Part shown: in pieces, positions 59,452 to 64,000 of the stretch
Layout: every line of letters starts with the position of its first letter
How positions within the stretch are numbered: position 1 is the first letter of the stretch
From: Ulva prolifera
Lineage: Eukaryota > Chlorophyta > Ulvophyceae > Ulvales > Ulvaceae
NCBI GenBank assembly: GCA_023078555.1
Contig: CM041201.1
Span: 1,309,713 to 1,373,712 of the forward strand
Length of the DNA stretch: 64,000 nt
Direction: 5' to 3'
Notes under the pieces: model-generated
Told to the model about the DNA's origin: nothing
What the model saw: only the letters and a program-made list of their open reading frames with translations
Databases searched by the model: none
Made by a program: the position numbers and the translations under genes

Positions 59452-60238
59452 CTAATCAAAATCAGAATCTTCGTCGTCATCTTGTTTCAACAAATGCTCA
59501 GCCTTCCGGATCCCCGACTTTGGCCCTGTACTTTGATTTACGCGGTCCCCTTCGTGGTATTCTATTACGGAAGCTGCGGCGAGGCGTGCTGCCAGTGCCT
59601 CTGTTGGAAAATCTTCCCTTCCACCCATATCATCTAGGCCAACAACATAGTCCACAACCTTCTCGTTCTTAACCAGTGCTAATGTAGGAAGCATCCAGAT
59701 TTTCAATTTCTCCGTTAGGTACGGGCTCTTTTCTGCGTCAATCTGCATTGCCACCGAGCAGGAGGTCGAGCATGTGTGTGTGCGCCAACAGATTGCATTG
59801 TATGGTGACCACACCTTTACGAATTTGCATTCAATGTGCTGCTTGCACAGAATGCCTAGGTGCTTGTCCATGACCTTGCATGGCCAATTGTTGCGATAGA
59901 AGTGACAGACCATCCGTGCCTCGCCCTTCATAGCAGCGAAAAATTCCTTTTCGGTCTCTATGTGGTTGTACTCCCCGTGCCCTTGTCTCATCCATTGCTC
60001 TCGTTTTTCTCTTGATTTTTGCATTTGCTGCAGAGTACACCTGTGTCGCGTACAATAGATCACATGAACAAAAGTATATAACAAAACTGCGTACTTTGAG
60101 CTTCTCCTGTCGTAATCTGTCCAGATCATCCTCATCGAGGTTGTCCATTTTGTGTATCTGGTCATCGAGGTTGTCCTCTATCTTCTGTGCTGCTTGGAGC
60201 AGAGCATTCTCCATCACTTGATTGACCGCAGCATCCAT
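59452..60238 (-). CDS. TXNDC9: TXNDC9 / phosducin-like protein 3 homologue
   Basis: Three exons: 60238-60095, 60027-about 59816 and about 59742-59452. The protein, about 210 residues, begins MDAAVNQVMENALLQAA and has the acidic helix LDEDDLDRLRQ, then EQWMRQGHGEY, CHFYRNNWPCKVMDKHL (thioredoxin-like fold with a degenerate active site), FVKIDAEKSPYLTEKL, MLPTLALVKNEKVVDYVVGLDD and an acidic C-terminus DDDEDSDFD. TXNDC9 binds the CCT/TRiC chaperonin and modulates folding of actin and tubulin, which suits the tubulin/cilia content of the region, although that link is only inference. The first ATG in the conserved frame was chosen as start. The last 50 residues carry an extra basic/acidic tail. 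Confidence 0.92.
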
Positions 60239-61172
60239 GTTCTTGGTTTGCGACAGAAGATTTTGAATCAAACAGCGTCCGCAGTCGCGAGGATGTCAAT
60301 GCAGGTCCGGTCGATTCGCGTGGGAAGGCCGTCGAGAGCGTCTATCGAACACTGCAAGCGAAGGAAAGGCAGTGGTCAGGAGTCGTGGTATTTCTCCCAT
60401 AGAGCTGTTCGGCGAAGTCTCATGAAAACTCAAGCGCGTTAGATCACTCAAGTCACGGTGGTGACAAGTGCCAACGACCGATGCTGCTGTGCACACATGT
60501 GTAAATCGATCTGGTCAGTGAGCAGCGTTCTTCAGACCAACACGTCGGCAGCCGCAGCACAGACCCGCGTCCCGGTCTCTGGTTTACGTCACTCATATGT
60601 CCACTTTGTTGCTGATGCCCCGCGACGTTCGAGCGTTGCATATGCATGTGCATATGTTGTTGTATACACAGGTCGGCCTGAGGTCGGGTGGCCGACCCTC
60701 AGCCTCCCCGAACCATCGCACGCGAACTCAGTAACTGCCACAGCCCACCTTAGGCACGCTGGGTCCTCAGGCTGCTGACTCATTGCGACCGGGTGGCCAC
60801 AGGCTCGTTGCACAATTGCAAGGCCAAGGCGGGGGCGACCGGACCCAGCTGCAGACAATATTATCATATGGCTGATACCTCCCCCAAGACACCACACGCC
60901 ACACTTGTAAGTTAAGATCTAGAGCACAGGCGTCAAGAAGGGGCCATACGTGGTAGCCTCGAAGGGCTTACAGGTAAGCAGCGCAGCAATTGCTGTGCCG
61001 AATGCATGGTGTAGCAGGCGCCTTCGGTGGTCGGCACCTCAGCTCTTCTGATCGATCTGTTCTCGGGAGCGCGTGAACAGGCGATCAGAAGTGCCATACA
61101 CTGTCCGCAAACACCCAGGCCATGCGCTGAAGGGAGAGTCCTTGCATAGGAAAGCCCAATCGCCTGGGATGA
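60239..61172. other. Upstream region of TXNDC9 and spacer
   Basis: About 900 bp of balanced composition, with frames of up to about 117 codons that lack coding character. The probable TXNDC9 promoter lies in its left part. No gene is recognised. Confidence 0.45.
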
Positions 61173-61186
61173 ATAGCGAGTGTGTG

Positions 61187-61781
61187 TTACAAGGACAAAG
61201 GCAGCAAGGCGGGCAGCACCGCGAAAGAAGCAAACAGACGAAGCAAACACACAGACACCCACGCACGCAAAACCCACCACGCCCAAAAGAAAAACCCATC
61301 ACCGGCGCAGCAATAGACACAGATCCGCAGACCGCAAAGCACACACCCACACACCCATGTGCACAAACCCAAACCCACACACGCACGCACAGACCCCACG
61401 GCCGACACACAACATCACAACCACCAACATCACAACGCCCGCCGCCGTACGACAGGGCCAAACCCAACACACTGCTGCCTGAGGCCGCCCATCATGGCCG
61501 CCCGACTGCCGGGGGCCGCCCTAGCCCCAAGACCCACCCCCACCCCACCGAGCCACAGCACACTACGCCAGCCCGGCACACCGCCGCGCAGCCTCGCCGG
61601 CCCACGCCGCACCGCACCCAGGACAATGCAGCGCCCAAGCCGTCTCCGCAGTCCCTGCACATGCCAACGAAGGCATCCCGCACACCCATCGGACCCGGCC
61701 TAGCCGGAGTAAGAGGCCACAGGTCGGTGGCGTCAAGCGGAGGGGGCGCCCGAGGGGCACCCCACCGCTCAGGCCGGACCG
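61187..61781 (-). mobile_element. 595-bp retroelement insertion (family 1, copy 4), longest copy
   Basis: Flanked by identical 14-bp copies of ATAGCGAGTGTGTG (61173-61186 and 61782-61795). On the element strand the junction reads TTTGTCCTTGTAA then CACACACTCGCTAT, the same 3' end and CACA target start as copies 1-3. Upstream of the 3' end are CGCGGTGCTGCCCGCC, a GT-rich segment, and a GC-rich 5' half. Open frames in the GC-rich half (up to about 165 codons running past the element) show no reverse transcriptase or endonuclease motif, so the copy looks non-autonomous or truncated before any coding region. Confidence 0.85.
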
Positions 61782-62046
61782 ATAGCGAGTGTGTGCGTCT
61801 TGAGCCGAGAGCTCTCGCTAGCGAGCTTGAGGATTCCTTGTTTGCAAAGAGTGGCCCGGGCTGCGAGTGGCTCCAACTGTGTTGGGTGTTGCGCCACCTG
61901 GACCGGGCAGAAGGGTAGCAGGAGATGAATGTGGTGGCATGCAGTCCGCCCGTGCCCTGGGCCGAAACCATAGGGCCAAAAACAACCAAAGTTTGAAACA
62001 GTCATGAAAGTAAACGCACTTCACAAAGGCGCCCCGAGATGCTGGT

Positions 62047-62944
62047 CTAGGGCGTGGAGCTTGTAAAATAGCTAGTGCCGATCTTGCTGGGATGAACTAC
62101 TGATTTCAAGACTGGCTTGTCCGGGGTTTCCTCAGCAGGGAAGGAACGCTCTGCTTCCCTGGCCGTGCCAGCCGCAACATGCATGCAGAGTCTTTCTCTC
62201 GTTGATAGGCTGCTGTGATCTTTGTAGCCTATGGTGACATCTGCTATCTTCATGAGACTGAGAATGAATCGATGTAGCATGATGCCTTGTCTCTGTTGTT
62301 GCGACGGCCCTGTGTGGCTGTTCGCGTGCGCGGCTGGCTCGCCAGTCGTGTCTATGGTCGCCAGCACCTCTCAGGCTCCCGCTTCCACTTCTGTCCACCG
62401 ATCCCACATCGTTCAGCGCAGACGAAAGGCACAATGAATATCTGCTGGCCTGACAGTGCGCTCGTGGTCGTCCTATCACGCACTCGTGCTGTCTTTGAGG
62501 CCTTCTCGGCGACTCTCAGGCCGTCGGACAAACTTGGCCCTCTCTTACCTGTGAGAAATAATGATACTCGTCGGCGAAGTAGATCTGTGATTGTATGCAG
62601 CTTTCACTCCGCTCTCTACACGTCTTTTCAAGTTCTTGCAACTGAGTGGGTGATCGTTGTTGCTTCACGTAGCTGCACAACTGCGTTTTGGCAGTGCATT
62701 CGCACCCCGGCTGCGAGATAGTTTGGTACTGGCATCGAAGGGCGTTCGTGGAGACAGAGTAGGGGCTCTGTGAGAATGGGACAGTCATGCTTGCTCGCGT
62801 GGTCGCGTGTCCAGCATAGTGTGCCCCGGCGAAACGGTCCCGCGAGTGCAGCTGCTCGCAAGCAGATGCGACGTCAGAATGCTCTACAGCCCACAACGTG
62901 CGATCACCACGAACACTTCTCCATTGAAGATTCAAATTTAGCAA
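62047..62944 (-). CDS. Possible unidentified gene (two or more exons)
   Basis: A segment near 62690-62549 encodes a charged helix (LQELEKTCRERSESCIQSQ, YFADEYHYFSQ) and ends at a canonical donor CAG/GTAAGA. A segment near 62450-62370 reads QQIFIVPFVCAER. The last, about 62345-62047, includes LHRFILSLMKIADVTIGY and ends at a stop. The joins are not determined and no family is recognised. It is reported because the donor and helix character exceed what shadow frames show nearby. Confidence 0.3.
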
Positions 62945-63829
62945 TCACGGCACAGCCACAGCGACTGCATGCTTACGGCTCCTGCTCACTGCTGATTGTC
63001 AGAGTTCTGCTCACTGCTGCTGCTCAACGCGGTCCAATGCGAATCAACTCTCTCCATCCAACGACGCCAAACTACCTCGATGTGATCATACTGTGTTTAC
63101 TGCTGCTCTCCATAGGCTTGCTGTCTACGCTGGTGGCAGCACTCGCTGCACTGTTCTGGATTAGGTTGCCCATGTCTTTTAGAGTAAGGCAATGCCTTAA
63201 TGCCTACATGTTGGCATGCTGTGAATGTATCTGTATCTCGCCCACAATTGTAGAGTTCATGACCAATCAAACCAGATACCACCCACAAGGCAGGTGATTT
63301 GATCTTTGATTCCGCACCAGTTTATGCTTCTACTCGTGTCCAATGACAGCGTGTCAATGCACCAGCGACCATTCTAGTTGCTCTGCAGCTGCCCTGATCC
63401 AGGACAACAGAGTCCGCATGTTGGCAGTGCTGGCGGGTCCATTAAAAGCATTTGGATATGGCATCACAGCAAGAACACACGCACCGGTTACAGGGAGACG
63501 CAGCCACCTGCGCTGCAACTGCTCCTCCGCTGTCGTGACAACCTGTTTGAACAAGCCTAAACGGCATATTGCTTTCTCACACAGACAGTCACTCTCCTAG
63601 TTCGCGTGACCTGGTCACATGACATATACCACAGCTGTCAACACCACACGCCACAATGCATGCATGATCACGCACATCAATATGATGCACCGTGCGGAGT
63701 CACTAGACGACCGCAGTGGACGAGGCAGCTACTACCAGCTTTCGAAGATGCAGACAAGACCCTGCAGGACACGACTACACAGCACACGCCTGCAGGTGGC
63801 CGCGCAGGCGCCGCCGCCGTGCCCTGCTC
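62945..63829. other. Spacer before the terminal GC-rich gene
   Basis: About 880 bp with short open frames on both strands and no recognised gene. Composition changes sharply to GC-rich at about 63.78 kb. Confidence 0.4.
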
Positions 63830-64000
63830 ATGCCGCAGCGCGCAACGAGCCGCGACGGCGCCGGCGCGACCGTCGACGTGCCCGGCAGCGGCCCCGGCGC
63901 CGGCGGCCCGGAGCTGCAGTTCAGCGACGCGCAGCTCCAGAAGTTTGAGGTGCTGCAGGGGGGGATGCGGGGGTACGCGAAGTTCACGGTCGCGGCGTCC
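63830..64000 (+). CDS. Start of an unidentified GC-rich gene (cut by window end)
   Basis: From the ATG at 63830, 57 codons are open to the end of the window with extreme G/C at third positions, like the giant kinase. The residues run from a Gly/Ala/Pro-rich lead into LQFSDAQLQKFEVLQGGMRG, which looks like the beginning of a folded domain. Too short to identify. The ATG may instead be internal, with an acceptor at 63791-63796 (CTGCAG). Confidence 0.45.
   Translation, partial: MPQRATSRDGAGATVDVPGSGPGAGGPELQFSDAQLQKFEVLQGGMRGYAKFTVAAS

Noticed and set aside
61000-61990. Long frames in the 61-62 kb GC-rich segment as genes
   Set aside because: They lie largely inside the 595-bp retroelement copy and are Arg/Gly/Val low-complexity with no reverse transcriptase, endonuclease or other motif.
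1-64000. CRISPR arrays, bacterial operons, rRNA or tRNA genes
   Set aside because: No evenly spaced direct repeats with spacers, no operon-like stop/start overlaps, and no cloverleaf or rRNA core sequence was recognised.

Overview
This is nuclear DNA of an intron-rich eukaryote. Nearly every recognisable gene is split into exons of about 50-500 bp that join in frame. Many introns start GTGCG and end (C)ATGCAG. The gene set points to a unicellular or simple organism that builds cilia or centrioles: gamma-tubulin, an OSCP1 homologue, a FAM184 homologue and a MORN-repeat protein. It also carries a calcium-dependent protein kinase (CDPK), a family found in plants, algae, alveolates and other protists but not in animals or fungi. 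A flagellate alga or protist fits best; I cannot name the species from the sequence.

Layout. 0.3-12.9 kb (+): a giant kinase gene (2,677 codons visible, 5' end outside the window) with a beta-propeller-like N-terminus, a TKL-type kinase domain and a long disordered tail with a recurring F-D-x-E-P motif. 12.9-15.4 kb: gene-poor, with a G26 tract and a 46-bp retroelement fragment. 15.4-22.0 kb (-): CDPK-like gene with a long EF-hand array. 22.0-23.9 kb: spacer with a roughly 270-bp tandem duplication and a C26 tract. 23.9-32.9 kb (-): VPS15/PIK3R4, the regulatory pseudokinase of the class III PI3-kinase complex. 33.5-34.0 kb (+): small BAP31-like ER membrane protein. 34.4-36.2 kb (-): gamma-tubulin. 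37.2-38.7 kb (+): second TKL-like kinase. 38.9-41.2 kb (-): MORN-repeat protein. 42.6-44.8 kb (-): unidentified coding-like segments. 45.1-47.7 kb (+): ATP-dependent NAD(P)H-hydrate dehydratase (NAXD). 48.7-50.3 kb (+): OSCP1. 51.5-57.5 kb (+): FAM184 coiled-coil protein. 58.1-59.3 kb (+): EEF1AKMT4-like methyltransferase. 59.5-60.2 kb (-): TXNDC9/phosducin-like protein. 60.2-64.0 kb: a 595-bp retroelement copy, a possible unidentified gene and the start of a GC-rich gene cut by the window end.

Base composition is a mosaic. GC-rich blocks (about 0-13, 15.4-19.8, 24.5-32.2 and 63.8 kb to the end) alternate with more balanced DNA, and at least two genes (the CDPK and VPS15) cross a boundary in mid-gene.

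The most notable new observation is a family of short, 5'-truncated insertions. They share the 3' end TTGTCCTTGTAA/G, and each is bounded by a perfect 12-17 bp direct repeat that always starts CACA. This is the signature of target-primed reverse transcription by an unseen LINE-like machinery. Other points: four GC-AG introns, four kinases that all lack the HRD arginine, a duplicated splice donor in VPS15, and the F-D-x-E-P repeat of the giant kinase.
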